From contig NC_059081.1 in NCBI RefSeq assembly GCF_020497125.1, positions 21,361,105 through 21,425,104 on the forward strand: DNA of 64,000 bases. The letters are read 5' to 3'. Source of the DNA: Mauremys mutica. Taxonomy: Eukaryota > Chordata > Testudines > Geoemydidae. Shown piece by piece: positions 1 to 11,224 of the stretch. The stretch's first letter is position 1; each line of letters starts with the position of its first letter. Made by a program: the position numbers and the translations under genes. Below the pieces are notes generated by a model that searched no databases, had not been told where the DNA came from, and saw only the letters and a program-made list of their open reading frames with translations.

Positions 1-752
1 CCTGCATTCTGCAACATATTTCATGTTATAGCAGTCTCAGATGACCCAGCATGTTGTTCATTTTAAGAACACTTTCACTACATATTTGACAAAACACAAA
101 GAAGGTACCCGTGTGAAATTTCTCAAGATAGCTGCAGCGCTCGACCCAAGATTTAAGAATCTGAAGTACCTTCCAAAATCTGAGAGGGACGGGATGTGGA
201 GCATGCGTTCAGAAGTATGAAAAGAGCAACATTCCAATGCGGAAACTACAAAATCAGAACCACCAACAAATAAATCACTTGTAGGTAACATTGTAAACAA
301 GAAGGAGGCAGCATTATCTCTGGCAAATGTAAACAAACTAGTTTGTCTGAACAAGAAGTAAGACTGAGTGGACTTGTAGGCTCTAAAGTTTTACATTATT
401 TTATTTTTAATGTAGTTATTTTTATACAAAACTCTACATTTGTGAGTTCAACTTTCATGACAAAGAGATTGCACTACAGTACTTGTATTAAGTTAATTTA
501 AAAATACTATTTCTTTTATTTTTACGGTGCAAATATTTATAATAATAAATAAATAACTAAATACAAAGTGAGAACTGCACACTTTGTATTCTGTGTTGTA
601 ATTGAAATCAATATATTTGAAAACGTGGAAAACATCCAAAAATATTTATATCAATGGTATTGTATTATTGTTTAACAGTGTGATTAATCACAATTAATTT
701 TTAATCATGTGATTAATCGTGATCCTTTTTTTTTTAAATCACAACAGCCCTA
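1..752 (+). mobile_element. hAT DNA transposon, 3' part, dead
   Basis: The left end lies outside the window. One frame encodes the hAT-type motif AALDPRF (codons from 131) inside a transposase-like stretch that stops at a TGA at 218-220. After a large internal deletion, sequence resembling the hAT C-terminal dimerisation region resumes near 287 (residues NIVNKKEAALSLANVNKL) and ends at TAA 359-361. An AT-rich 3' untranslated part follows, and the right terminus ends in cagccct near 745-751, fitting an hAT inverted repeat that starts agggctg. The layout resembles ZBED1-like hAT elements I know from turtles. The transposase core is missing, so the copy cannot act. Confidence is high for hAT and moderate for the exact right end. 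Confidence 0.82.
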
Positions 753-1052
753 CAAAGAAACAAAGTGAGCTGCCAAACAGGCAGTGAAAAAGCCAAGGAG
801 ACTGCTCTAGTCGTTGCTCAGATTTGGATAAGCATCTGAATTTTTGGGTGTAAGTTTAAACCAGGTCTCTGAACCTTTAGAACTCCACCTATTACTGAGT
901 TCATTGTGTGCAGAAAAGCAACTGCTCTAACAAATATATTGTAAAAATGCATCCTTTCTCGGAGCTTTGTGCACATCCTACCACAAGGAGGGTCCCCCCC
1001 GTCTTCTTCATTAGACTCTGGCAAGCTCTTCTCTTTCTGTACATGGTTTTTG
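753..1052. other. anonymous non-coding, nothing recognised
   Basis: I see no repeat or gene here. The open frames on both strands overlap one another and show no family signature. Confidence 0.5.
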
Positions 1053-1318
1053 AAAGTAATGGTCTTAAACTGCAGCAAGCAAGCTTCAGATTAGACATTA
1101 GGAAAAAATTCCTAACTCTCAGCGTATTTAAGCACTGGAACAAATTACCTAGGGAGGTTATGGAATCTTCGTCATTGAAGGTTTTTAAGAAAAGGTTCAG
1201 CAAACACCTGTCAGGGATGGTTCAGAAAACATTTAGTCCTGCCTCAGTGCAGGGAACTGAACTAGGTGACCTGTCAAGGTTCCTTCTAGTCCTACATGTC
1301 TGTGATTCTGTGTTCAAA
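1053..1318 (+). mobile_element. CR1 LINE, 5'-truncated 3' end
   Basis: This is the end of a CR1 second open frame plus its short 3' untranslated part. The plus strand reads [13 protein letters not shown], then [16 protein letters not shown] and FKKRFSKHL, the usual CR1 C-terminal order. The tail runs through a ctaggtgacct block to a tctgtgattctgtg terminus, the decayed CR1 terminal repeat. The copy is severely truncated at its 5' end, as most CR1 copies are. The open frame at 908-1402 is explained by this fragment plus random upstream codons and is not a host gene. Confidence 0.85.
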
Positions 1319-1512
1319 CCTGATGCTATATTCTCCCTAGCTGAGATAAAATCTGTATTTCCTTTACCCTTGCGATATATATATGGGACTGATATTGGGT
1401 GAATCTAGCGAAGCATTCTTTCTCACTCAATTTTGTATAAAATTCTGGAGTTGTATGTAAACATGGGTACTGGGAAAAGGTATCCTGCAAAGAGAACTAT
1501 ACGTACCTAAAT

Positions 1513-1839
1513 CAATGGTCCCCAAACTTTTTACCTCATGCCCCTGCCCTTATCCCAGTCCGGGGCTCCCAACTCCCAGGAGCCAGGGCTGGGAGCTTGG
1601 TCACAGCTCCAGGAGGGGGAGGCACAGATAGGAGTAAGGGGGCCGAGGCTGGGGCCACAGTTGGATCCAGCAGCAGGGTCTTGGGTGGAAGCTGGGGCCC
1701 CGGATGTGGGGATGGAAGCTGGGGCCAGGGCCGCGGCCACAAGTGTAGAGGGGTATCACTCCCTCCCTGCCCCCAATGGGGGCTGGCCTGGGCCCCAGCC
1801 ATGCCTTCCCCAAATGTTCCCACAGTTCGGGGACCTCTG
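1513..1839. mobile_element. hAT-like MITE, GC-rich interior
   Basis: A 327-bp GC-rich element with terminal inverted repeats: the left end reads caatggtccccaaac and the right end, reverse-complemented, reads cagaggtccccgaac. It is flanked by a near-perfect 8-bp target duplication, acctaaat at 1505-1512 and acctaact at 1840-1847. An 8-bp duplication is the mark of the hAT superfamily. The interior holds reiterated gctgggg and ggaagctggggcc words. There is no transposase, so it is non-autonomous. Open frames on both strands here are GC-driven shadows. Confidence 0.82.
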
Positions 1840-1847
1840 ACCTAACT

Positions 1848-3144
1848 ACATGTACATACCTTCAGATTTGCATTTGCCCTTATTGATGCTATTTTCTATC
1901 TTCCTAACAAATCTTGAAGTAAAGGTTTTCAAGATCCGACATATCGAGTCTCATTAGTTTCTAAATTTCATCCTTAAATTTTTCATCTGAATCTGCCAAA
2001 AAAAGCAACATCATTACCTAGTGAAGTTACATGGGCTAGAAGGAAATGCCATTATCTTATAAGGGACAAGTAAAAACCCACACTTCAGTGGTGAATGCTG
2101 CTAATAAGAAATCCATAGTCTTGGAGAAAATAGCTTAGTATTTTGAAAGAAAGACATAATTAAGAAGCCACAGGAGGTTGCAGTTGGATGTGACAGTCTT
2201 CATTTGAAGCTCTGCTTTTGAATGTGTTATATAAGCCCCGCTCCAATTTTAGGAATATATATCTTACAAAACTGAGTTTGCTAGTGACTTTGATTAAAAC
2301 AAAAACAAAAACCCTCACATATGTGGTCATTACTATTTTTATCACAATTATCTAGAAAATGTATAATATTCTTATGGTTCAATCAATTTTAGTAATTTTA
2401 TACTATTGCCCAATGACCTCAGCTTCAACTTGTGTGCCAAAACTTACCATTATAGCCAAAAGAAGTAGAATTCCAGTTTCTCATCTTAGTCACTAAAAAT
2501 GAGGAAGGCTAAGATTTAGTTACACTAAGTTCAGGCACAAACAAAAACGTTAGAAGGCAAGGTAGCTATTATACTTATGCACGTCTTCTACTAACCACAC
2601 AAGAGGGAGTTTTGTAAAAGCATGTTGTCCAGTCATTTTTATAAGGCAAAATTATCAGTGAAGATCATAAAGGGGTGGGGGAACTCCCTCCATTTGCAGA
2701 AAGCTAAAATAGTTAATATTCTTTGTGTTCTGAGACACTGACACTGGCTTTGTTAATTAATTTTCTGGTGATTTAATACGACACACTAAACACAGTGTTT
2801 TATGACTGTTGAACTAAGAAATGAATGTTGTCTCATGTAGATGGTCATTCTTCATTAGTTATAAAGAACCTATTTGTATTTGAAGGTTTTTTTTTTACTT
2901 AATTAGTGTCACACTCCTAGTCTGCCGTGTGTCTATTGTTATAATGATTTGATGCCTATGCACGCTACAGAATGGGCTGTTAATAAGTGTCTCAGCTTGA
3001 GAAAAATGATAATGAGGTGAATAAAGGAAGTGTTAAATACCTATACAATTAAAGTGCTTAATATCAACAATACTGTAACACTTCAGGACTTATGTTCTAG
3101 ATACGTATGCATCCAAAGTGTGTAAATGCCAGCGGAAAAAAATG
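1848..3144. other. AT-rich anonymous sequence
   Basis: AT-rich with short A and T runs (a T run near 2887). No repeat ends, splice-like structure or coding frame stands out. It is probably old single-copy DNA. Confidence 0.5.
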
Positions 3145-4619
3145 TTCATAAAACAAATGAAGCTAATAGATAATGGGAACTACAAGGTCACAGAGAAGGT
3201 CAGCTCCCAGACTGCTGCACTGGGCAACACAGTGTGGGGAGAAGGTGAGCAGTCCTCAGTGATGAAAGAACAGGTTAAGGACTATTTAGAAAAGCTGGAC
3301 ATGCAGAAGTCCATGGGTCCAGATCTAATGCATCCAAGAGTGCTGAGGGAGTTGGCTGATGTGATGGCAGAGCCATTGGCCATTATCTTTGAAAATTCAT
3401 GGTGATTGGCGGAGGTCCTGGATGATTGGAAAAAGGCAAATATAGTGCCCATCTTTTAAAAAGGGAAGAAAGAGAACCTGGGGAACTACAGACAAGTTAG
3501 CCTCACTTCAGTCCCCGGAAAAATCATGGAGCAGGTCCTCAAGGAATCCATTTTGAAGCATTTGGAGGGAGGAAAGGAAGGTGATCAGGAACAGTCAACA
3601 TGGATTCACCAAGGGCAAGTCATGCCTGACCAACCTGATTGCCTTCTATGATGAGATAACTGGCTCTGTGGATATGGGAAAAGTGGTGGATGCGATATAT
3701 CTTGACTTTAGTAAAGCTTTTGATATGGTCTCCCACAATATTCTTGCCAGCAAGTTAAAAAAAAGTATGGATTGGATTAATGGACTATAAGGTGGATAGA
3801 AAGCTGGCTAGAGTGTCAGGCTCAATGGGGAGTGATCAACAGCTTGATGTCTAGTTGACAGCCGGTATCAAGCAGAGTGCCCCAGGGGTCAGTCCTGGGG
3901 TGGGTTTGTTCAACATCTTTATTAATTATTAATTGGATGATGGGATGGACTGCACCCTCAGCAAGTTCACAGATGACACTAAGCTGGGGGGAGAAGTAGA
4001 TATGCTAGAGGGTAGGGATAGGGTCCAGAATGACCTAGACAAATTGAAGGATTGGACGAAAAGAAATCTCATGAGGTTCAACAAGTACAAGTGCAGAGAC
4101 CTGCACTTAGGAAGGAAGAATCCCATGCACCGCTACAGGCTGGGGACCAACTGGCTAAGCAGCAGTTCTGCAGAAAAGGACCTGGGGATTACAGTGGATG
4201 AGAAGCTGGATATGAGTCAGCAGTGTGCCCTTGTTGCCAAGAAGCCCAACGGCATTTTGGGCTGCACTAGTAGGAGCATTGCCAGCAGAATAAGTGATTA
4301 TTCCCCTCTATTCATATTGCGTCCAGTTTTGGTCCCCCAACTACAGAAGGGATGTGGACAAATTGGAGAGAGTCCAGCGGAGGGCAGTGAAAATGATTAG
4401 AGAGCTGGGGCACATGACTTATGAGATGAGGCTGAGGGAATTAGGGTTATTTAGTCTGGAGAAGAGAAGAGTGTGTGGGGGGGATCTGATAGCAGCCTTC
4501 AACTACCTGAACTGGGGTTCCAAAGAGGATGGAGCCAGGCTGTTCTCAGTGGTGGCAGATGACAGAACAAGAAGCAACAGTCTCAAGTTGCAGTGGGGGA
4601 AGTTTGAATATTAGGAAAC

Positions 4620-4630
4620 ACTATTTCACT
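4620..4630 (+). repeat. left target duplication of the nested SINE
   Basis: actatttcact, repeated exactly at 4824-4834. Its length fits LINE-mediated retroposition, and it also shows the uninterrupted CR1 reading across the site. Confidence 0.9.
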
Positions 4631-4823
4631 AAAAGAACAGGAGTACTTGTGGCACCTTAAAGACTAACAAATTTATTTTAGCATGAGCTTTCGTGAGCTG
4701 CAGCTCACTTCTTCGGATGCAGCTCACGAAAGCTCATGCTAAAATAAATTTGTTAGTCTTTAAGGTGCCACAAGTACTCCTGTTCTTTTTGCGGATACAG
4801 ACTAAAACGGCTGCTACTCTGAA
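4631..4823 (-). mobile_element. foldback SINE nested in CR1
   Basis: A 193-bp insert inside the CR1 3' region, flanked by an 11-bp direct repeat (actatttcact at 4620-4630 and 4824-4834), so its borders are exact. The interior is a perfect inverted repeat with 72-bp arms, 4631-4702 and 4718-4789, and a 15-bp spacer. Beyond the right arm lies a unique part (4790-4823) ending in ggctgctactctgaaa, which on the minus strand is the SINE head. This matches a very abundant turtle SINE-like family known to me. The extra inverted arm ends exactly where the head begins. Reading it as a self-primed snapback copy is my inference. Confidence 0.88.
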
Positions 4824-4834
4824 ACTATTTCACT
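4824..4834 (+). repeat. right target duplication of the nested SINE
   Basis: Exact 11-bp copy of 4620-4630. Confidence 0.9.
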
Positions 4835-5010
4835 AGGAGGGTGGTGATGCACTGGGAGGTGGTGGAACCTCCATCCTTAGAGGTTTTTAAGGCCTGGCTT
4901 GACAACGCCTTGAAGGGGATGATTTAGTTGGGGATTACCCCTGCTTTGAGCAGGGATTGGACTAGATGACCTCCTGAGGTCTCTTCCAACCCTAATATTC
5001 TATGATTCTA

Positions 5011-5584
5011 AGGCACTGAGTACTAATATACTGGGATGCATCTAATTTTATAATGTAATAAAATAATTGCCGAGAATAACGTTGATGATGATAGACTAAC
5101 TGAGCCTTAACAATGGACTAGGCCTGATGGGTCTGAGCCATATGTTCATATTTTGACCTGAACTTGTTGACAGTTTGAAGGGGTTCGGGTGAGGTGTTCA
5201 GATTCCGGTCCAATGTATTTGAATAAATAAGATATATGATAGGATTAAGCTTGGCAAGCCAATCAGTTAACTGGTCAAATAATGTCAACTGATTATCTAT
5301 TGACTATGGGCAAATATTATCAGTACACCAACAAGAATGCCTTGATGTAGATGGCAGCCTACCTTTCTGATTGCATTATGATGGAACCTGCTGGCAAGCC
5401 TACATAAATGTCTTGATCATTCCCTTTGCTATGTTAAGGCCACCTATAGGGAAAAAGTGAGGTAACTGAAAGTTGACCAATTTGATTGGTTGGACTCTTC
5501 TAGAACAAACATTGTTTATATGTATGTACATCTTCATTTGTACACCAGGCTGTCATTGTACATTGGGGTTAACAAGCACACTAA
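5011..5584. other. anonymous non-coding, nothing recognised
   Basis: AT-rich sequence after the CR1 terminus. No repeat family, splice-like structure or coding frame is evident. Confidence 0.45.
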
Positions 5585-5690
5585 AGAAGTTAAAAGACAC
5601 TGTCCTTGCCCCAAGGAGCTTACAGTCTAAACTGACTACACAAAGATACAAAAATTAACTCAGAAAGGAGTGGGAGAGGAACAAGAGGGT
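5585..5690 (+). repeat. ancient amniote repeat fragment
   Basis: Contains the words agacactgtccttgcccc and aaggagcttacagtctaaac followed by a purine-rich tail. This order recurs widely in amniote genomes as the end of an old retroposon. I recognise the word order but not a secure family name. It is too decayed for boundaries. A similar shorter fragment lies near 34226-34270. Confidence 0.5.
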
Positions 5691-6153
5691 TCACATTCAT
5701 TAAACCTCCCTTTCCAACATAAAAAGGAAAGATGCACAACTATTTAGCTGCCTGAAGAGTTGGCCTGCTGCCTGATTAGCATAAGTGTATTTAAGTATGA
5801 CTTTTTTCTTTTATAATTGCAATGTTTGTTTTATTTCCATCAAATTTCATTTTTCTTTTGTAACTGTTCAGTCTTGGAAAACAGTCACATCTGAATGCTA
5901 ATTTAACATGGCTAGAAAGGTACTAATTTGACTTTAATTTTTAGAACTTCATTTCATTGTGTTTCACATTTTTTTCACTTAAAATAACTCAGTCAAGTAA
6001 CTTTTTTTTTGTAATTTGGCATAAGTATCTAATGCTAAGCCTAGTAGAGATCACTATCTAAAAAAAAATAGTGCTTTAAAATATTTGACAATTTTTGACA
6101 TTTGACAATATTTGGCCAGTCAATCACCAATTAGTTGTGGACAGGTCGAATGA
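5691..6153. other. AT-rich anonymous sequence
   Basis: AT-rich, with short homopolymer runs near 6001 and 6061. Nothing else recognised. Confidence 0.5.
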
Positions 6154-6283
6154 TTTTAAAGACCGGCTTGATAAAGCTCTTGCTCGGACTATTTAGTTGG
6201 GGTTGGTCCAGCTTTGAGCAGGGGGCTGGACTAGATGACCTCCTGAGGTCTCTATCAAACCTAATCTTCTATGATTCTATGAT
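6154..6283 (+). mobile_element. CR1 LINE 3' tail, 130 bp
   Basis: A very short CR1 copy: gaccggcttgataaagctc, then the ctttgagcagggggctgga block, then gatgacctcctgaggtctc, ending in tctatgattctatgat. The same blocks occur at 4890-5010 and, inverted, in the SINE at 20225-20410. Extreme 5' truncation is typical of CR1. Confidence 0.88.
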
Positions 6284-7330
6284 CAACCCTATCTAGGGTT
6301 GTTAAATATATTGAATTCTTACAATAGATTATATGCCTTAAATATCAGTAATTACAGTGATACATTGTTTGCAAATATTTGAAGATTTTTTTTCAGTAGG
6401 TGCTACTTTATTTATGTTTTATTTATGACTTTAGGGGGCAAATTTAAAATTAAAATGCATCACTCTGTTCCAAAGCCAAATGAATATCTAGCTTAGAGCA
6501 GCTAATTTCTTCTAAGCATTTGACCAGGTTTTTTTTTTAATAAAGAATTGTTACATCGGCATTACCTACTCATGTTAAAGATTCTGTTATATGTTTAATA
6601 CATCAATACTGCAGTACCTTGGAACTCCATCTCTTATTTCATTAAAATGAGTTGGTATTTTGCAATTATATCATTATTCTTTTTTATCTTGTATAAGAAC
6701 ACAAATTTAAAATCTAAATTAAAATAAAATGTTATTTGTTTCTTCATATGCACTCATGCACTGAAACTATGTGAACCCATTTTAATTGTGGGAGTACAAA
6801 ATTTAGCATTACAGGAGTTATAAATTGGGTTCATTATAATATACACAGACTATGCCAAGAAAGATAAGAATTACAAGCACATATTTCATAGACACCGAGG
6901 GCCTTATTTACAATATATGGGCTATAATTGTAAACTGATATGCACTTACTTTCAAATGGAAAGTAACCTTATCTATGGCACATAGCATGGTGAACATGTC
7001 CTTGTCCCTGTGTATGCTGTCATCTTTCCCCTTCTGTAACTTATCAAAGTCTTTACTCTCTGAGGAACAAATATAGGTGAACTAAGGCTCAGAAAGATGC
7101 ATTCCTTCTCCACAGCATGCAGAGAATGATTTTAATACCTTATTGTGATGATTTGGGACATCTACCTACAACTTTTGAATTCCAATTTGATTTCATGAAC
7201 TGTCTGTATCCTTATGTCTTATCGCTGTTTTACTATATTCTTACCTCACGCTCCTTACGCTAAGAGACAAAGGATGGTGCTAGGGCATCTGTCTATGAAT
7301 AGGTTGGTCATTAAGGACTGTCAACACCCC
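6284..7330. other. AT-rich anonymous sequence
   Basis: AT-rich, without recognisable repeats or coding frames. Slight T runs near 6388 and 6531. Confidence 0.5.
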
Positions 7331-9030
7331 AACTAGATCATGCCTCAGTAAAGGAATAATGGCATCCTAGATAAAATCCATTTTTTTCAACTTCTTTGCA
7401 GAGAACAAGGATTTCAAGGAATGGAATTTCACAGAGGGACGAAATGGAGATGAGATGTTTGTTGGTACAGCCCTTTACAAACACAGAGCTGGGTGGGTGA
7501 GAAAGAAAAAAAGAAGCTTGGAATAGGAGAGAAGAACAAACTGATTGCTTTGGGAGGGAGAGGAGACTTTTGGACTTCCAGGCTGATGGAAGTTGACTGA
7601 AAGAAAAATAAATAGACTTAATAATGCAGAGGAGAAGCCATAAGCTGCAGGAAGGGGGAGGGGGTCCTAGAAGCCTCTGACCAAATCCCAAAGGACTCTC
7701 AGGAATGGTGAGGAAATTGAGGCATGGAATGGTAGATCAGTGTTTTATTGGTTTTACCTTTAGCTGTGCATCTCCTTTGCTATCTAAAACAAAAGAATAA
7801 TTGTTTTAGAAACCCCTTTTTCAAAGCCTGTCTCTGTTTGCTTCAACAATCACATGTCCCTGAAGAAGGAAACTGTAAGCCAGAGTGTCCACAAGGTTGG
7901 AGCTTTGGGAAAAGATGTATTCAAGCAACTGGAAAGTCTTGGGAAGCTGGCACTAGTTTCAGGGCCATTGCAGCTGAAACATGGGAGGTCTCAGCTCTCA
8001 GAAGGAGGTGGCAAGAAAAATAATCTACATCCCAAAACTGTGCCTAGAAACCCAACGGTAGAGACACTTTGCTGAAACTCAGGAAAGCTTAAAAGCCACG
8101 GGGCCCAACATGTAGGACCCAAACACAGCAGACTGGTGAGCATCCAGAAATGAGAGTTTGGCCAGGATTGTGACATTAATAAAATCAGTGGTCCCTAGAG
8201 GAACCAAGTTCAGAGTGAAGGCATTATAGGTTCTTAAGAATCTAATTTTGCTACTTGGGCTTGCATGAATTAGCCTGTTTTCACCTACAAACAAGATGGT
8301 TTCAAAAAGTTGAAATTAACAGTCTGAGGGTTGATTTAATCCCAGCACTGGAAAGGAATATGATGCAGGGACTATGGGGGAATAAAAGATGGATTCACAC
8401 AATTTTTGCATTTCCCTGTCCTGAGAAGGAGCTCGCTAGAGAAGCCCCAAGAACTGTCCTAAAGCCACCATCTCCTATACATCACATTGGGTATATAGGG
8501 AGGCCTTCAGTATTTTCCATGGACACGACACCAGTGTGCTATTTGTTGCTTTACATCTTGGAGCCAGGGAGCAATGATACATCCGATTTTCACATTTCAC
8601 TACAACAATTTTAAAAAGAGCTATTTTTGGCAAACCTAGTATCATCCGTAAATCTAATGAAGTCTCAAGCCCCCTAAGCTGTCTGCAGTCAGCAATGTTG
8701 CAGAGTCACACACTCGGCAGCCCTGCAACAAGTTTTCACAGGGACATTGCTGAGCTTCAGAGGAAGGTGGACCCAACCCTGTTTGGGCAAGAGAAGATTC
8801 TTATCAAGATCCTTAATGGTGATGGAAGGGGAAAAAAAAACTGGGGCAAAATCCCAGAACCATTAGGAGCTATTTTATTTTTCTTCGTTTCCACTCTTCA
8901 TCTTTTGTGCCATGGAAAAGTTGCACAGAACATACTACAAGAAGAAAGACATTTTTTAAAAAAGAGAGAGAGAGAGAAGCTCATTAAATTGTTATACAAA
9001 AATGTAAAGAAATGTTTTGTTTAGTCTGGC
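7331..9030. other. anonymous stretch with many short open frames
   Basis: Less AT-rich than its surroundings, with several overlapping open frames of 60-119 codons on both strands, such as plus 8255-8614 and minus 7338-7691. None shows a motif, signal peptide or family resemblance, and none is clearly favoured. An (AG)n run lies at 8963-8977. It could be an uncatalogued repeat, since the words near 8150-8230 look repeat-like to me, but I cannot confirm that by reading. Confidence 0.3.
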
Positions 9031-9568
9031 TCTTCATTAGCACTTCATTGGAGAATTTCTTGGCTGTCTTGCCTGGGCTTTTGTGCTCTTCCATTCACCA
9101 GGATTGAGAGAATTTACAAAAACTTCCTTGATAAGCAAACTTCCCTTCCTCCTTTATTATATATATATTTTTTAAAGTAAACTCTCCAACTCTGGGTCCT
9201 TCAAAAAGTTAACTACAGTTAATGGAGAAAATAAATGTAGACAAAAGTAGGTCAAATACAGAAAAATAAATGTACTTTATACAGAAAATGTTAGATTAGC
9301 ATTCTTGTGAGACCCAAGACAGACTTTTCAGTGTAATAAGTATTGTGACATAAGGAGAAAATAATAGGGTTTATATGTTTATCAGTCATAAAACTACTTA
9401 ACCTTTAAAGTAATGCAGACAGAGCTGTATCTTTTTATTATACTCTGCTACAGGGAACAGAGTAGCCACTTTGGGCAAGGGTAGTGCAGCTACATTCAAA
9501 ACATATTGCCAGGGAACTAGGTAGACACTTGAGATAAGAGCCAACATAGACAAAGTCCCTCCACACAG
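9031..9568. other. anonymous non-coding
   Basis: AT-rich, with a short AT-alternating run near 9160. Nothing recognised. Confidence 0.45.
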
Positions 9569-10442
9569 ATGGCCCTGCCCCCCACCCCTCCTTTTTCCAA
9601 GGCCCCATCCCCGCTCGCTTCATCTCCATTCCCTCCATCACTTATTCTCCCCCACTCTCACTCAAAGGGCTCTGGGCTGCGGAGGGGGTGAGGACTCCAA
9701 CTGTAGGTGCAGGCTCTGGGGATGAGGGGTTTGGGGTCCAGGAAGGGGGTGAGGGCTGCGGCTGGGGGTATGGGCTCTGGGATGGGGCCAGGGATGAGGG
9801 GTTTGGGGTGCAGGAGGGGGCTCAGGGATGGGGCAGGGTGTCGGGAGTATGTGGGGTGTGGGCTCTGGGAGGGAGCTTGGGTGTGGGAGGGACTCTGGGC
9901 TGGGGCAGAGGTGCAATGGGGAGTGAGGGCTCCAGTTGGGGGCGGGGCCAGGGATTAGGCGTTTGAGGTGTGGGAGGGGACTCCACTCTGGGGCAGGGGG
10001 TTGGGGTGCGGGGTCCCAGCAGCGCTTACTGCGGCTCCCAGGATGCGGCCCTTAGGTCCTTGCAGCTCCTAGGCGGGGGCGCAGCCAAGCTGCTCTGCAT
10101 GGTGTGCACTGCCCTCGTGCCCACAGGCACTGCCCCTGCAGCTCCCAAAGGTTGCGGTTCCTGGCCAATTGAAGCTGTGGAGCCGGCACCTTGGGCAAGG
10201 GCAGCACACAGAGCCTCCCTGGCCACCCATGCACCTAGGCACTGCAGGGGACCTGGCAGCCATTTCCGAGATCTGTGCAGAGCTAGGGCAGGCAGGGAGC
10301 TTGCCCTAGCCCTGGGCATCCACTGCGCCGCACCGTCAACCAGACTTTTAACAGCTTTAACACTTGGCGGTGCTGACTGGAGCCGCTAGGGTCCCTTTTC
10401 GACCAGGCATTTCAGTCGACGACCAGATGCCTGGCAACCTTA
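9569..10442 (-). mobile_element. GC-rich non-autonomous repeat with internal minisatellite, copy 1
   Basis: About 870 bp of GC-rich sequence best read on the minus strand. It begins near 10442 with a ttgccaggcatctgg terminus followed by a gtcgaaaagggaccct block. A GC-rich middle comes next, then an imperfect minisatellite (about 9660-10015 on the plus strand) with words such as gatgaggggtttggggt and gcaggaggggg repeated. I recall turtle repeats with this order: a gaccaggcgtccgg-type end, a ggctccggtcagcac-type block and then the minisatellite. The far end appears truncated. Superfamily is unassigned because no target duplication is visible. Open frames here are compositional artefacts. Confidence 0.7.
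9660..10015. repeat. imperfect G-rich minisatellite inside the GC-rich repeat
   Basis: Variable units built from gatgaggggtttgggg, tgcaggaggggg and gggctctgggctgggg. Copies are diverged in spacing and sequence, so this is an old array. The G-rich plus strand has many GGG to GGGGG runs and could form G-quadruplexes. Confidence 0.75.
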
Positions 10443-10755
10443 GCGCTACCCCCGCAGCTCCCATTGACACCGATGTGAGCTGCAGAGCTGGCGGTTTGGG
10501 CAGGGGCAGTGTGCAGACCCTCCCTGGCACTGGGGGGCGGGGAGAGAAGGAGGGGGGAGCTTGACTGACAGTGGGTGCGGAGCACGGAAAAAAAGGCTCC
10601 CTGCGGCTCCCAGAAGTGGCAGCATGTCCCTGTGGCCGCTAGGCACAGGGGTGGCCAGAGAGGCTCTGCGTGCGGCCAGTGGTGCTGACTGGAGCCACGA
10701 GGGTCCCTTTTTGACCAAGCATTCCATTAAAAAAACGGATGCCTGGCAACCCTAC
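10443..10755 (-). mobile_element. same GC-rich repeat, copy 2, internally shortened
   Basis: It ends near 10754 with the same ggatgcctggcaaccct terminus as copy 1 (10430-10442) and holds the same ggtgctgactggagcc and gagggtcccttt blocks next to that end. It abuts copy 1 directly in the same orientation. The minisatellite is missing. It may be a tandem insertion or one element rearranged. Confidence 0.65.
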
Positions 10756-11224
10756 CCCCAGAACTCTCTTTGCTGAGTTTTTCCATTGGAGGAGATAACC
10801 TAGTCCAATGCTATTTTGCTTTTCTCAAGAATTTGGTCACTCCTCAATTTAAGACGAAGTTCTTCCATATGAATTAACTCAGACACAGCACGTGAGTAAA
10901 ACACAGACACTGAGCTATGGTTAGACAGAGGTTGCAACTTCATTAACTGAAACAAAACAAACGAGATAGGCAAAAAAAGCATGGTAAAAACCACCTGGTA
11001 GTAACTGCTTAAGTGCAGTTCCCAAACTGGCCCCCAGGTCCCCAGAGTAAGGAGAGGTTATACCTAGTCCCTCCCCTTCTCTCTGGATTAGCCAAATAAA
11101 GGGATGAGGTACAAGCTGCCATTATCCCCTGACACACTTTCTCCATGCAGAACACAAGGTTTGCTTCAGGACTCTAAGACATTGAAGCCACTATTCCTGC
11201 CCTGCAATACAAAATATAACTTGA
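10756..11224. other. anonymous non-coding
   Basis: No repeat ends or coding signals recognised. Confidence 0.45.

Larger units (their letters stand above)
3145..5010 (+). mobile_element. CR1 LINE, 5'-truncated, broken reverse transcriptase
   Basis: Plus-strand CR1 carrying most of the reverse transcriptase in several frames. The pieces come in the right order: [18 protein letters not shown] (near 3310-3360), [20 protein letters not shown] (near 3595-3655), DFSKAFD (near 3704-3724), the catalytic FTDDTKL box (3966-3986), LHLGRKNPMHR, AEKDLGITVDEKLDMSQQCA and ERVQRRAVKMI. A stop near 3403 and frame shifts near 3455 and 3585 break it. The 3' end (4840-5010) carries the ctttgagcaggg and gatgacctcctgaggtc blocks and ends in tctatgattct. 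A foldback SINE interrupts it at 4631-4823. The endonuclease part is absent. It is not active. Confidence 0.92.

Noticed and set aside
908..1402. 164-codon plus-strand frame
   Set aside because: The C-terminal two thirds is the CR1 second open frame and tail; the start is chance sequence upstream.
3118..4614. Reverse transcriptase gene of the host or a virus
   Set aside because: Motifs and 3' end are those of a CR1 LINE, broken by a stop, frame shifts and an insertion.
9569..10755. CpG island or promoter
   Set aside because: The GC-rich content is explained by two copies of a repeat with a minisatellite, and no transcript structure adjoins.
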